Shown here one piece after another: positions 42,164-52,342 of a stretch of DNA of 64,000 nt (its first letter is position 1; each line of letters starts with the position of its first letter). The notes beneath the pieces are model-generated. The model was not told the origin of the DNA, did no database searches, and was given only the letters and a program-made list of their open reading frames with translations. Both the position numbers and the translations under genes were made by a program. The DNA comes from Flavobacteriaceae bacterium (GTDB lineage: Bacteria > Bacteroidota > Bacteroidia > Flavobacteriales > Flavobacteriaceae). The stretch lies in the NCBI GenBank assembly GCA_947456955.1, contig CANGTQ010000001.1, forward strand, positions 1-64,000, given 5' to 3'.

Positions 42164-43666
42164 ATGGAAAACACGCATTATATCAGTTCGGAAGTATTGA
42201 CATTAGAGACTTTACAGGAAATTATATCTCTACATAAATCAATTTCACTTTCTGAGGAATCTAGAATTAATATTCAAAAATGCAGAGAATATTTGGATAA
42301 AAAGTTGGTAAACAACGACAAACCAATTTATGGCATAAATACTGGTTTTGGGTCTTTATGCAATGTGAAAATTTCTAATGAAGATTTATCACAACTTCAG
42401 GAAAATCTGGTAAAATCTCATGCTTGTGGTACTGGAGATATTGTGCCAAATGAAATTGTAAAGATTATGCTATTGCTTAAAATTCAGTCTTTGAGCTACG
42501 GGCATTCCGGAGTGCAATTGCTGACAGTGGAACGTTTGATCGATTTTTATAACAACGATGTTCTTCCTATAATTTATACTCAAGGTTCCCTTGGTGCCAG
42601 TGGTGATTTAGCTCCATTAGCACATTTGTCATTGCCATTGTTGGGTCTAGGTGAAGTAAATTTTCAAGGTACTAAAATACAGTCTTCTGAAGTGTTGAAG
42701 AAGTTTAATTGGGAACCAATAGTTTTACAATCAAAAGAGGGTTTGGCCTTGTTAAATGGTACTCAGTTTATGAGTTCTTATGGCTGTTATATCTTGTTGA
42801 AAGCTATCAAGTACTCTTATTTTGCTGATGTAATTTCAGCCGTTTCTTTAGAAGGATTTGACGGAAGAATTGAACCCTTTCATGAACTAATTCATATGGT
42901 TCGTCCTCATAAAGGACAAATAGTAACGGCAAGAAGGATTAAAGAGATTCTGGAAGGCAGCCAAATTATTTTGCAACAAAAAGCACACGTTCAAGACCCT
43001 TATTCTTTCCGTTGTATACCACAAGTACATGGCGCTTCAAAGGATACAATTGATTATGTTAAAAAAGTTTTCAAAACCGAAATCAATTCGGTTACAGATA
43101 ATCCAAACATATTTGTTGGCGAAGATGTCATTATTTCTGGAGGAAATTTCCATGGGCAGCCTTTGGCTTTAGCTTTGGATTTTCTTGCCATAGCTTTAGC
43201 CGAATTAGGAAGTATTTCCGAAAGAAGAACCTACCAACTCATTTCAGGTTTGCGAGGTTTGCCAGCATTTTTGATTGACAATCCGGGACTAAACTCAGGC
43301 TTTATGATTCCGCAATATACGGCGGCCAGTATTGCCAGTCAAAACAAACAATTAGCTACTCCGGCATGTATAGATAGTATTGTTTCAAGTAACGGGCAAG
43401 AAGATCATGTAAGTATGGGAGCCAACTCGGCTACTAAGTGCTTAAAGGTTATGGAAAACCTTGAAAGAATTCTGGCGATAGAATTAATGAATGCTTCTCA
43501 AGCCATTCATTTCAGAGAACCATTGCAATCAAGTGCCTTTATTGAAATGTTCTTGAAGTCTTACAGAGCTGATGTGCCATTGGTTAAAGAAGACAGAATT
43601 CTACATTACGACATTGAAAACTCGGTTGCCTTTTTAAATAGTTTTATAGTTGAATTGGAAGATTAA
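42164..43666 (+). CDS. hutH: Histidine ammonia-lyase
   Basis: Converts L-histidine to urocanate and ammonia, first step of histidine degradation. The MIO cofactor forms from A145-S146-G147 in GSLGASGDLAPLAHL; the catalytic Tyr is in KPIYGINTGFGSL (Y56), and KEGLALLNGTQFMSS and NGQEDHVSMG are conserved. The 500-residue length from ATG 42164 is normal; a TTG at 42140 would add eight residues. Other hut genes are not adjacent, so it stands alone. Related aromatic ammonia-lyases share the motif set, but the overall pattern suits HutH. Its end overlaps the convergent DUF1304 gene by 4 bp. Confidence 0.92.
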   Translation: MENTHYISSEVLTLETLQEIISLHKSISLSEESRINIQKCREYLDKKLVNNDKPIYGINTGFGSLCNVKISNEDLSQLQENLVKSHACGTGDIVPNEIVKIMLLLKIQSLSYGHSGVQLLTVERLIDFYNNDVLPIIYTQGSLGASGDLAPLAHLSLPLLGLGEVNFQGTKIQSSEVLKKFNWEPIVLQSKEGLALLNGTQFMSSYGCYILLKAIKYSYFADVISAVSLEGFDGRIEPFHELIHMVRPHKGQIVTARRIKEILEGSQIILQQKAHVQDPYSFRCIPQVHGASKDTIDYVKKVFKTEINSVTDNPNIFVGEDVIISGGNFHGQPLALALDFLAIALAELGSISERRTYQLISGLRGLPAFLIDNPGLNSGFMIPQYTAASIASQNKQLATPACIDSIVSSNGQEDHVSMGANSATKCLKVMENLERILAIELMNASQAIHFREPLQSSAFIEMFLKSYRADVPLVKEDRILHYDIENSVAFLNSFIVELED

Positions 43667-44028
43667 ATCTGCAGCATAAAACTCAACAAGCCCAATACAG
43701 CAGGAACAGCTTGTACAAAGAAAATTCTTTTAGAAGCAGTCATAGCGCCATAAACTCCAGCTATCAAAACACAGGACAGAAAAAAAACGGCGGTGTTTTT
43801 GCTCCAATCAAGATCTGTGATACAAAGTGACCAAATCAATCCCGCAGCGAGAAAGCCGTTATATAAGCCTTGGTTTGCGGCCATGACTTTGGTTTTTTCA
43901 AATTGATCTTCGGGAATGTTTTTAAACACATTTCTGCCCCGGGTTGTCCAGGCAAACATTTCGAACCAAAGGATGTAAAGGTGTAATAGCGCAATAAATC
44001 CGACGATGAGTTGAGATAAAATGTTCAT
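43663..44028 (-). CDS. DUF1304 family membrane protein
   Basis: A 121-residue protein with four hydrophobic segments. Family marks are the N-terminal ALLHLYILWFEMFAW, NQGLYNGFLAAGLIW and the C-terminal FFVQAVPAVLGL. The function is not known. It converges with hutH, sharing the last 4 bp, so there is no terminator between them and transcripts may run into each other. Confidence 0.85.
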   Translation of the reverse strand: MNILSQLIVGFIALLHLYILWFEMFAWTTRGRNVFKNIPEDQFEKTKVMAANQGLYNGFLAAGLIWSLCITDLDWSKNTAVFFLSCVLIAGVYGAMTASKRIFFVQAVPAVLGLLSFMLQI

Positions 44029-44108
44029 AATTATTCTTTTAAGATGTTACACAATGCAGTCTCTAAATGTTTCGAGTCTGTTCTTATTCATAATCTAATT
44101 AGCATTCA

Positions 44109-44318
44109 TTATTTATTTAGAAAATCAGACTTGTTATCTTTTGTTATTTTAAGTATTAATAGCACAATAACAATGGCTTCAGATACTAATCCAATAGAAA
44201 GCAAAGTGTTTTCGGTTATTCCTGCATATGTCCAATGCATAATTTTGAATAAAGCTCCAATGACAACCAGTATCATCGCTAAAAAAAATAGAATTAAAAG
44301 ATGCTTGTTTTTTATCAT
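44109..44318 (-). CDS. Small two-helix membrane protein with GldL-like motif (69 aa)
   Basis: A 69-residue protein with two hydrophobic segments (residues 6-25 and 37-57) joined by FKIMHWTYAGITENTLLSIG. The GALFKIMHW stretch resembles the first-helix region of GldL, the T9SS/gliding motor protein, and of other small Bacteroidetes membrane proteins. The rest of GldL is missing, so a motor function is not claimed. It lies between DUF1304 and clpC, all on the minus strand, 17 bp beyond the clpC terminator. Confidence 0.7.
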   Translation of the reverse strand: MIKNKHLLILFFLAMILVVIGALFKIMHWTYAGITENTLLSIGLVSEAIVIVLLILKITKDNKSDFLNK

Positions 44319-44330
44319 TGTATTTGAAAT

Positions 44331-44358
44331 TAAAAAGCCACGAATAAATCCGTGGCTT
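44331..44358 (-). terminator. Intrinsic terminator of clpC
   Basis: AAGCCACG (44335-44342) and CGTGGCTT (44351-44358) form the stem with an 8-nt loop, and the minus strand runs into TTTTTA. It starts 20 bp after the clpC stop. Confidence 0.88.
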
Positions 44359-44377
44359 AAAGTTACTTTATTATTTT

Positions 44378-46921
44378 TTAACTCGCAGATTTTTTAGCTT
44401 TTTGTATGGCAACAGTTAGCTCTTGTGCAGTTTCGTCTAAATCCATAAAGATAATATCTCCCGATGCAATTTTGGAAGTGATTATTTCCTCTGCTAATGC
44501 ATCTTCAACATATTTTTGAATAGCTCTTTTGAGTGGACGCGCTCCAAATTGTTTGTCAAAACCTTTTTCAGCTATGAATGCTTTAGCTTTATCTGAAAGA
44601 TTTAATGTGTATCCTAATTCTGAAACTCTACCAAATAGTTTCTTTAATTCGATTTCGATAATCAAATCGATATCGTGTTTTTCTAACGGATTAAAGACAA
44701 TTACGTCGTCTATTCGGTTTAAGAATTCAGGAGCAAAGGTTTTCTTCAAAGCATTTTCGATAATGCTCTTTGAATTATCATCAGCTTGCGCAATTTTTGC
44801 CGCAGTTCCGAATCCAACACCTTGTCCAAAATCTTTCAATTGACGTGCACCAACATTAGAAGTCATAATGATTATCGTGTTTTTGAAATCGATTTTTCGA
44901 CCTAAACTATCAGTAAGATAACCATCATCTAAAACTTGCAACATCATGTTAAAAACATCGGGATGTGCTTTTTCAATTTCATCTAAAAGGACTACACAGT
45001 ATGGTTTTCTTCTGACTTTTTCTGTTAATTGCCCACCCTCTTCATAACCTACATATCCCGGAGGAGCACCGATTAATCTGGAAATTGCGAATTTCTCCAT
45101 GTATTCGCTCATGTCAATTCTAATCAAAGCATCTTCAGAGTCGAATAATTCTTTGGCTAAAACTTTAGCTAACTGTGTTTTTCCAACACCGGTTTGTCCT
45201 AAGAAAATAAACGAACCAATTGGGCGATTTGGGTCTTTCAAACCGGCACGATTTCTTTGAATCGAACGAGAGATTTTTAATACAGCTTCGTCTTGACCAA
45301 TTACTTTTCCTTTGATTAAATCAGGTAAGTGAGCCAATTTGTTACTTTCTGTTTGTGCAATACGATTCACAGGAATTCCTGTCATCATTGATACAACATC
45401 GGCAACATTATCTTCAGTTACCTGAATACGATTGCTTTTAGAATCTTCTTCCCATTGTTCTTGCGCAATGGCTAAGTCTTTTTCTAAACGCTTTTCATCG
45501 TCACGAAGTTTTGCAGCTTCTTCATATTTCTGTTTCTTAACTACTGAATTTTTTAAATCGCGCACTTCTTCCAACTGACGTTCTAAATCCAAAATTTGTT
45601 TCGGAACATCAATATTGGTAATGTGAACTCTTGAACCAGCTTCATCCAAAGCGTCAATAGCTTTGTCCGGAAGAAAACGCTCTGACATGTACCTGTTGGT
45701 CAATTTAACACAGGCTTCAATTGCTTCGTCAGTGTATGTTACGCTATGGTGATCTTCGTATTTGTTTTTGATGTTATTTAGAATCGTAATAGTTTCTTCA
45801 ACCGAAGTTGGTTCAACAATTACTTTTTGGAAACGTCTTTCTAACGCACCGTCTTTTTCAATATACTGTCTGTATTCATCAAGTGTAGTAGCACCAATAC
45901 ATTGGATTTCGCCTCTTGCTAAAGCAGGTTTGAACATATTGGAAGCATCAAGTGAACCTGTTGCGCCACCAGCACCTACGATAGTGTGAATTTCGTCAAT
46001 GAAAAGAATAATATCGTCATTCTTTTCTAATTCGTTCATCACGGCTTTCATTCTTTCTTCAAATTGTCCACGGTATTTTGTTCCGGCAACTAAAGACGCT
46101 AAATCTAAAGTCACCACTCTTTTGTTGAATAAAATTCGGGATACTTTCTTTTGAATAATTCGTAACGCTAAACCTTCGGCTATGGCAGATTTACCAACAC
46201 CAGGTTCACCGATTAATAGTGGATTGTTTTTCTTTCTTCTGCTAAGGATTTGAGAAACTCTTTCAATCTCTTTTTCACGACCAACCACTGGGTCGAGTTT
46301 TCCTTCTTCTGCCATCTCGGTTAAATCACGCCCAAAATTATCCAAAACAGGCGTTTTAGATTTTTTATTGGTCTTATTTGCCGGATTATTAAAACTGCCT
46401 TCTTTCAAACTGTCATCTTGACCTGAGTCGTCATTATATGATTCGTTTGTTGGCAAATTATCATTAAAATCTTCTTCGCTTGGTGTCATGTTTAAATATT
46501 GTTCTTTAACTACATTATAGTCTATTTTAAGACGATGCAGTAGTTTGGTTGTTGGGTCATTCTCATTTCTTAAAATACACAATAATAGATGTGCCGTACT
46601 GATAGACGAACTTTGAAATACTTTAGCTTCAAGAAAAGTAGTTTTCAATGCGCGTTCCGCTTGACGAGTCAAGTGTAGATTCTTCTTTTCGTTACTGATT
46701 TCCACATTTGGATTTGCCGGGCTGAGCACTTCAACCTTTTTTCGTAAATGTTCTAAATCAATAGAAAGATTATTGAGAATAGTAATTGCTTTACCATTTC
46801 CGTCTCTTAAAATACCAAGCATTAAATGCTCAGTTCCAATGAAGTCATGACCTAAACGCAAAGCCTCTTCTTTGCTGTAGGTTATCACATCTTTAACTCT
46901 TGGTGAAAAATTATCATCCAT
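44378..46921 (-). CDS. clpC: ATP-dependent Clp protease ATP-binding subunit ClpC
   Basis: Hsp100 unfoldase expected to feed substrates to ClpP. Of 847 residues, 1-150 are ClpN repeats, followed by an acidic linker ([20 protein letters not shown]). The first AAA+ domain has GEPGVGKSA near 236 and a UVR motif ([20 protein letters not shown] near 455) marks ClpC instead of ClpB. The second AAA+ domain has GQTGVGKTQ near 577 and [19 protein letters not shown]. The C-terminus ends KKSAS. It is a single gene divergent from gyrA. TGTC-N8-GACA lies about 73 bp upstream of its start. Confidence 0.95.
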   Translation of the reverse strand: MDDNFSPRVKDVITYSKEEALRLGHDFIGTEHLMLGILRDGNGKAITILNNLSIDLEHLRKKVEVLSPANPNVEISNEKKNLHLTRQAERALKTTFLEAKVFQSSSISTAHLLLCILRNENDPTTKLLHRLKIDYNVVKEQYLNMTPSEEDFNDNLPTNESYNDDSGQDDSLKEGSFNNPANKTNKKSKTPVLDNFGRDLTEMAEEGKLDPVVGREKEIERVSQILSRRKKNNPLLIGEPGVGKSAIAEGLALRIIQKKVSRILFNKRVVTLDLASLVAGTKYRGQFEERMKAVMNELEKNDDIILFIDEIHTIVGAGGATGSLDASNMFKPALARGEIQCIGATTLDEYRQYIEKDGALERRFQKVIVEPTSVEETITILNNIKNKYEDHHSVTYTDEAIEACVKLTNRYMSERFLPDKAIDALDEAGSRVHITNIDVPKQILDLERQLEEVRDLKNSVVKKQKYEEAAKLRDDEKRLEKDLAIAQEQWEEDSKSNRIQVTEDNVADVVSMMTGIPVNRIAQTESNKLAHLPDLIKGKVIGQDEAVLKISRSIQRNRAGLKDPNRPIGSFIFLGQTGVGKTQLAKVLAKELFDSEDALIRIDMSEYMEKFAISRLIGAPPGYVGYEEGGQLTEKVRRKPYCVVLLDEIEKAHPDVFNMMLQVLDDGYLTDSLGRKIDFKNTIIIMTSNVGARQLKDFGQGVGFGTAAKIAQADDNSKSIIENALKKTFAPEFLNRIDDVIVFNPLEKHDIDLIIEIELKKLFGRVSELGYTLNLSDKAKAFIAEKGFDKQFGARPLKRAIQKYVEDALAEEIITSKIASGDIIFMDLDETAQELTVAIQKAKKSAS

Positions 46922-46993
46922 AAATATAGAATTGGTGATGTAAATTTAGTTGTTAAGGACAATTCTAACAAAAATCATTCCCTCTAAATGTAC

Positions 46994-47009
46994 TGTCAGC
47001 TAATAGACA
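46994..47009. promoter_or_regulatory. TGTC-N8-GACA element upstream of clpC
   Basis: TGTC at 46994-46997 and GACA at 47006-47009 flank AGCTAATA. On the clpC strand a TACATTTA sequence (like TAnnTTTG) lies just downstream, so the element would overlap the promoter. It uses the same half-site as the palindromes near clpB, but with different spacing. Confidence 0.35.
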
Positions 47010-47184
47010 AAAAAAATGCCAATAATGAAAGCGGTTATACAAGTAATTTATTAACCAAAAACAACCCCTATTTTGTTAATAAATCATTGAAATTTATGAG
47101 CAAAAAAAGATATTAAAATTTTTAAATATTCTATATTAGCACGTTTTGAAATTGAACTAATTTTTATTAAATAATTTATAATAT

Positions 47185-49806
47185 ATGTCTGACGGAGAAA
47201 GGTTAATTCCGATTAACATCGAAGATGAAATGAAATCAGCTTACATCGATTATTCGATGTCGGTTATTGTCTCAAGAGCATTGCCAGACGTGCGTGATGG
47301 TTTAAAACCAGTGCACCGAAGAGTGTTATACGGAATGTATGATTTAGGAGTTTTTTCAAATAGAGCTCACAAAAAATCCGCAAGAATTGTTGGAGAGGTT
47401 TTAGGAAAGTATCACCCACATGGAGATACTTCGGTTTATGATGCTATGGTTCGTATGGCTCAGGAATGGAGTTTACGTTACTTATTGGTTGACGGTCAAG
47501 GTAACTTTGGTTCTATTGATGGAGATAGTCCAGCCGCTATGCGTTATACGGAGGCTAGAATGAAAAAAATGTCAGAAGACATTATGGCAGATATCGACAA
47601 AGAGACAGTTGACTTTCAATTGAATTTTGACGATACATTGCAAGAGCCCACAGTAATGCCAACTCGTGTTCCAAATTTATTAATAAACGGAGCATCCGGA
47701 ATTGCAGTTGGTATGGCTACTAACATGGCGCCACATAATTTAACTGAAGTTATCGACGGAACTTTAGCTTACATTGATAATAATGATATAGAGATTGACG
47801 AATTAATCACACATATCAAAGCACCGGATTTTCCAACTGGAGGAACGATCTATGGTATGGAAGGAGTTCGTGAAGCATTCAAAACAGGAAGAGGAAGAAT
47901 TGTTATTCGAGCAAAAATAAGTTTTGAGGAATCAAACGGAAGAGAGGCTATCATAGTTTCTGAAATTCCATATCAGGTGAACAAGGCAGAAATGATTAAG
48001 AAAACTGCCGATTTGATTAACGATAAAAAGATTGAAGGTATTTCAAACATCCGTGACGAATCGGATAGAAACGGTATGCGTATCGTTTATGAATTAAAGC
48101 GTGATGCTGTTCCTAATGTAGTTTTGAATACGCTATATAAGTTCACGCAATTGCAATCTTCCTTCAGTGTTAATAATATAGCGCTGGTAAAAGGAAGGCC
48201 ACAAATGTTGAATGTAAAAGATTTAATTCACTATTTCATAGAGCATCGCCATGAAGTTGTAATTAGAAGAACACAATTCGAATTGCGCAAAGCAGAAGAA
48301 AGAGCTCATATTTTAGAAGGTTTAATTATTGCTTCAGATAATATAGATGAAGTAATTGCTTTGATCCGTTCTTCTAAAGATGGTGATGAAGCTAGAGGTA
48401 AATTGATTGAAAGATTTGGTTTATCAGACATTCAAGCTAGAGCGATAGTAGAAATGCGTCTACGTCAGTTAACAGGTTTAGAGCAAGACAAGTTAAGAGC
48501 AGAGTATGAAGAAATCATGAAATTAATTCAACGTTTGAGAGATTTGTTAGCAAACAAAGAATTGAGAATGGAATTGATTAAAGAAGAACTAATCGAAATC
48601 AGAGATAAATATGGAGATGCTCGTCGTTCGCTTATTGAATATTCTGGTGGCGATGTAAGTATTGAAGATTTAATTGCTGATGAGAATGTAGTTATCACAA
48701 TCTCTCACGCAGGATATATCAAGCGTACAAACCTTACCGAATACAAAACACAGAATAGAGGAGGAGTTGGACAAAAAAGTGCCGGAACAAGAGATCAGGA
48801 TTTCTTAGAGCATATGTATGTGGCCACAAACCATCAATACATGATGTTCTTTACGCAAAAAGGAAAATGTTTCTGGATGCGTGTATATGAAATTCCGGAA
48901 GGTAGTAAAACCGCAAAAGGAAGAGCATTGCAAAACCTTATCAATATAGAATCTGATGATAAGGTAAAAGCATTTATCTGCACCCAAGATTTAAAAGATA
49001 AAGAATATACCAATAGCCACAACCTTATTATGGTTACCAAAAAAGGGCAGGTTAAGAAAACTTCTTTAGACAAATATTCTAAACCAAGAGTTAACGGAGT
49101 TGCGGCAATTACTATCAGAGAAGATGACGAATTGTTGGGCGCACAATTAACAAATGGTCAAAGCCAAATTATATTGGCTGTTAAGTCCGGAAAATTAGTT
49201 CGTTTCGAAGAGACTAAAACACGTCCGATGGGAAGAACAGCTTCCGGTGTGCGTGGAATTACCTTAAAGGATGAAACCGATGAAGTAATTGGGATGGTAA
49301 CTGTAAACGACATGGAAAGTGAAATTCTGGTAGTTGCTGAAAACGGTTACGGAAAACGTTCTTCACTTGATGAATACAGAATTACAAACCGTGGTGGAAA
49401 AGGAGTTAAAACACTTAACATTACGGAGAAAACAGGTAAACTGATTTCAATTAATTCGGTTACAGATGCTGATGATTTGATGATTATCAATAAATCTGGA
49501 TTAACAATTAGAATGGCGGTTGAAGATTTGAGAGTAATGGGAAGAGCAACGCAAGGTGTGAAACTTATTAATATTAAAGGAAACGACTCCATTGCTGCAG
49601 TTACCAAAGTGATGAAAGATGATGTCTCAGAACCTGAAATTGACGAAGATGGAAATATTATTGAAGTTGAAACTATCGAAAGAGTAAAACCAGTTTTAGA
49701 AGTTCTTGAAGATGATGGTTCAGACGATGATGACGATGATGATGATGACGAAGTAATTGAAGATGATGATGCTGATACTGAAGATGATACTGAAGACGAT
49801 GAATAA
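47185..49806 (+). CDS. gyrA: DNA gyrase subunit A
   Basis: Breaks and rejoins DNA in the gyrase A2B2 complex that introduces negative supercoils. The catalytic Tyr is Y121 in AMRYTEARM. The quinolone-pocket region reads [12 protein letters not shown], with Thr and Asp at the two positions usually mutated in resistance, so no resistance change is evident. The C-terminal beta-pinwheel blades ([10 protein letters not shown] GyrA-box-like, GMVTVNDME) fill residues about 500-820. The last 35 residues are almost entirely Asp/Glu. At 873 residues the length is normal. A strong terminator follows. Confidence 0.97.
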   Translation: MSDGERLIPINIEDEMKSAYIDYSMSVIVSRALPDVRDGLKPVHRRVLYGMYDLGVFSNRAHKKSARIVGEVLGKYHPHGDTSVYDAMVRMAQEWSLRYLLVDGQGNFGSIDGDSPAAMRYTEARMKKMSEDIMADIDKETVDFQLNFDDTLQEPTVMPTRVPNLLINGASGIAVGMATNMAPHNLTEVIDGTLAYIDNNDIEIDELITHIKAPDFPTGGTIYGMEGVREAFKTGRGRIVIRAKISFEESNGREAIIVSEIPYQVNKAEMIKKTADLINDKKIEGISNIRDESDRNGMRIVYELKRDAVPNVVLNTLYKFTQLQSSFSVNNIALVKGRPQMLNVKDLIHYFIEHRHEVVIRRTQFELRKAEERAHILEGLIIASDNIDEVIALIRSSKDGDEARGKLIERFGLSDIQARAIVEMRLRQLTGLEQDKLRAEYEEIMKLIQRLRDLLANKELRMELIKEELIEIRDKYGDARRSLIEYSGGDVSIEDLIADENVVITISHAGYIKRTNLTEYKTQNRGGVGQKSAGTRDQDFLEHMYVATNHQYMMFFTQKGKCFWMRVYEIPEGSKTAKGRALQNLINIESDDKVKAFICTQDLKDKEYTNSHNLIMVTKKGQVKKTSLDKYSKPRVNGVAAITIREDDELLGAQLTNGQSQIILAVKSGKLVRFEETKTRPMGRTASGVRGITLKDETDEVIGMVTVNDMESEILVVAENGYGKRSSLDEYRITNRGGKGVKTLNITEKTGKLISINSVTDADDLMIINKSGLTIRMAVEDLRVMGRATQGVKLINIKGNDSIAAVTKVMKDDVSEPEIDEDGNIIEVETIERVKPVLEVLEDDGSDDDDDDDDDEVIEDDDADTEDDTEDDE

Positions 49807-49814
49807 AAAACAAA

Positions 49815-49850
49815 AAAATCACCAATTAGAATTTTTTAATTGGTGATTTT
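49815..49850 (+). terminator. Intrinsic terminator of gyrA
   Basis: A 14-bp stem (AAAATCACCAATTA, 49815-49828, with 49837-49850), 8-nt loop, ending in T4. It lies 9 bp after the stop; A residues on the left could make it work in both directions. Confidence 0.88.
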
Positions 49851-49874
49851 AATTATAAATTAAAAATAAATAAA

Positions 49875-51200
49875 ATGAGAATTAAACACATTATACTTGC
49901 TTCTGCAGTATTAGTTTCTGTTTCGTCTTTTGCACAAAAAGATGAGTTAAAAAAATTGAAAAAGATTTATGAAAAAGATGAAATCAGAGGAAATGATTTA
50001 GCTGAATATAAAGCTTTAGTAAATAAAGTTGAGCCACTCGCAACTGAAGAAAGTGATAAAATTTATGCTGCTTTTTACAAAGCAATGACACCTGTTTTAG
50101 AATCAAATGCTATTGATCAAACAATGTCTCAACAGCAAATCCAGATGGCTTATGCAAAATTAGTAAACCCAAAAGCAATTTCTGATTTGGTAACGGGTCT
50201 AAATGCTACTCTAGATTATGAGAAAAAGTCAGGTAAAAAAGTTTATACAGATGATATTAACGAAACAATTACTGCTTTTAAGCCTGTGTTTATAGAAATG
50301 GCCTTAGCACTTGCAGATGCAAAGCAATACAAGCAAGCTTCAGATGTTCTTTATGGAGCATACCAATTAGACAAAAAAGATCAAGATAAGTTATTTTATG
50401 CAGCAAGTTATTCAGTTAATGCTCAAGATTTTGATAAAGCATTGGAATATTATACTGAGTTAAAAAGACTAAAATATACTGGAGAAGGCACCTTATATTT
50501 TGCTTATAATACTACTTCTAAAACAGAAGAAAATTTCGGTGGGAATAAAACTTTACGTGATGTGGCCGTAAAAGCAGGTTCTCACAATAAACCAAGGGAG
50601 GAGAAAATCCCATCTAAAGTGGGTGAAATATATAAAAATATTGCATTAATTCTTGTTGAAGATGGAAAAATTGAAGAAGCCAAAGCTGCTATTGCTGATG
50701 CAAGAACTGCCAATCCGGAAGATAGCGGTCTGATTTTAACGGAAGCTGATTTATATTTAAAAATTAATGATTTTGATAATTACACAAAACTAATTAATGA
50801 AGCATTGGCAAAAAACCCAAATAACGCGGATTTAGTTTATAACTTAGGAGTAATAAGTACTAGTGCAAACAAACTTGCTGAAGCGGAAATGTATTACAAA
50901 AAAACATTAGAAATTGATCCAAATTATTTTAATGCACTTTTAAATCTATCGGAATTAAAATTAAGAGCAGACGAAAAATACGTTACTGAAATGAATAAAT
51001 TAGGAACTTCAGAAAAAGACAACAAGCGATATGAAGTTATAAAAGCTGAAAGAGAAAAGTGTTTCAAATCAGTCTTGCCTTATCTTGAAAAAGCTGTAGA
51101 ATTAAAACCAGAAGATGATGCTGCAAAGAAAACCTTATTGAGCGTTTATAATGCACTTGAGATGACTGATAAATACAAAGCATTAAAAGCTAAACAATAA
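49875..51200 (+). CDS. Periplasmic TPR repeat protein
   Basis: A 441-residue exported protein. MRIKHIILASAVLVSVSSFA is a Sec signal peptide with likely cleavage before QKDELK. Repeats of tetratricopeptide type follow, clearest at DFDKALEYYTELKRL, GKIEEAKAAIADARTANPED, and NKLAEAEMYYKKTLEIDPN, then YLEKAVELKPED near the C-terminus. Such proteins act as scaffolds; the partner is unknown. It starts 24 bp after the gyrA terminator and has its own terminator, so it may depend on readthrough or a promoter within gyrA. No enzyme motif is present. Confidence 0.85.
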   Translation: MRIKHIILASAVLVSVSSFAQKDELKKLKKIYEKDEIRGNDLAEYKALVNKVEPLATEESDKIYAAFYKAMTPVLESNAIDQTMSQQQIQMAYAKLVNPKAISDLVTGLNATLDYEKKSGKKVYTDDINETITAFKPVFIEMALALADAKQYKQASDVLYGAYQLDKKDQDKLFYAASYSVNAQDFDKALEYYTELKRLKYTGEGTLYFAYNTTSKTEENFGGNKTLRDVAVKAGSHNKPREEKIPSKVGEIYKNIALILVEDGKIEEAKAAIADARTANPEDSGLILTEADLYLKINDFDNYTKLINEALAKNPNNADLVYNLGVISTSANKLAEAEMYYKKTLEIDPNYFNALLNLSELKLRADEKYVTEMNKLGTSEKDNKRYEVIKAEREKCFKSVLPYLEKAVELKPEDDAAKKTLLSVYNALEMTDKYKALKAKQ

Positions 51201-51230
51201 CATGTGATTATATTAAAATTGAAAGCATAA

Positions 51231-51258
51231 AAAAGTCCCGAATTAAATCGGGACTTTT
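51231..51258. terminator. Terminator after the TPR gene
   Basis: AAAAGTCCCGA and TCGGGACTTTT form an 11-bp stem with a 6-nt loop (51231-51241, 51248-51258). The symmetric A and T flanks suit the convergent small gene at 51296 as well. Confidence 0.92.
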
Positions 51259-51295
51259 TAATTATCTAAACTAAACAAAATATATGAAAAAATAA

Positions 51296-51670
51296 TTATG
51301 CAATACCGTTTTCTTGATTAGACATTTTTTTCAAGAACGATCTGATTAATACACTATTGGTAATAATACCAGAGTTAATCAATTGTTTTTTACTAAAAGT
51401 TCCGTTTGATGGAGTAGTATTACTAGTTTTTTTAGAACCCATAAACCAAACAGCAAATTCCATTGCAGAAGAAGCAAAAGCTCTGTCATTAGTGATAACC
51501 ATTTTAGCATCATTAGATGCAGATACCTCAGTTGAAGTAGTTACAACAACACTATTTGTATTTGCTTGAGCAAATGATCCAGTTGAAGATAATAGTAACA
51601 AAATGAATAAAATAAATAATTTTAAGTTTGTTACATTTCCAAGGATCAAAGTGTTATTAGGTGTTGTCAT
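51296..51670 (-). CDS. Small secreted protein of unknown function (124 aa)
   Basis: After an 18-residue polar start (MTTPNNTLILGNVTNLKL) a hydrophobic stretch FILFILLLLSSTGSFA and likely cleavage before QANTN form a signal peptide. The mature part of about 90 residues is Ser/Thr/Asn-rich, with VVVTTSTEVSASNDAKM and SSAMEFAVWFMGSKK, and no Cys. I recognise no family. It stands alone on the minus strand. A -7 element TAGTTTTG lies on the minus strand at 51706-51699, about 30 bp before the ATG, which supports expression. Confidence 0.65.
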   Translation of the reverse strand: MTTPNNTLILGNVTNLKLFILFILLLLSSTGSFAQANTNSVVVTTSTEVSASNDAKMVITNDRAFASSAMEFAVWFMGSKKTSNTTPSNGTFSKKQLINSGIITNSVLIRSFLKKMSNQENGIA

Positions 51671-51970
51671 AAATTCGGATTCTTTGTTATTTCTTCACCA
51701 AAACTACGGCAACACATTTCTGACTGAAAATATTTTCGATGATTAACCTTAAAAGTCGTTTAATCGACAAAATCAATGAATTCAAGGGTTTTAGACGTTT
51801 TTTTTGTGCATTTCGTCTATGAAATGATAAAAAAACAGGTCTTTTATCGATGAAAAGCCATAATTTTCCATGAACTACATCTTCTAATTGATTATCCTAG
51901 TAAAAAATCAATGAATAGTAACAAAATCTTAGTAAATTAGCATCTTAAATATTTTATTCATCTTCTAAAA
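51671..51970. other. Divergent intergenic region, no gene seen
   Basis: Holds the -7 element TAGTTTTG (minus strand, 51706-51699) of the small secreted protein gene and, towards the plus-strand gene, TAAATTAG at 51933-51940, a weaker -7-like match. A small imperfect hairpin (CTTTT / AAAAG around ATCGATG) lies near 51841-51857. Nothing else is evident. Confidence 0.5.
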
Positions 51971-52303
51971 ATGAAAGTAGAACAAAAAGGACATACCACA
52001 ACTATTAGAAATACGCAAGGTAATACTGCCGAGTTTTATCAGAAGTTACATCATGAGTATGCCAGTTTTAAATCTCAAAACTTGATAATTGATTTATCTC
52101 ATGATAAAGTGATGAAAATGGATGATATCAAACTTTTTAATGACTTGATTAAAACGCACACTGAAGGAAAGAAGTCGATTGTATTTGTAACCAATAGTGT
52201 CAATTTTAATAAAGTCCCAAAAAACATTATTCTTGTTCCTACAATTTTAGAAGCTCATGACATTATTGAAATGGAAGAAATTGAGCGCGATTTAGGATTT
52301 TAG
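51971..52303 (+). CDS. Small STAS-like protein linked to rnz (110 aa)
   Basis: A 110-residue cytoplasmic protein whose pattern (beta strand, SFKSQNLIIDLSHDKVMKMDDIKLFNDL, then GKKSIVFVTNSVNF and a C-terminal VPTILEAHDIIEMEEIERDL) resembles the STAS fold of anti-sigma-factor antagonists. The phosphorylatable Ser of those regulators is not obvious, so a regulatory role is only a guess. It is followed 39 bp later by the ribonuclease Z gene, probably in one transcript; I recall the same pairing in other Flavobacteriaceae. Confidence 0.72.
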   Translation: MKVEQKGHTTTIRNTQGNTAEFYQKLHHEYASFKSQNLIIDLSHDKVMKMDDIKLFNDLIKTHTEGKKSIVFVTNSVNFNKVPKNIILVPTILEAHDIIEMEEIERDLGF

Positions 52304-52342
52304 CCAATAGAATAATTATCAATTATTCATTATCAATTATAA

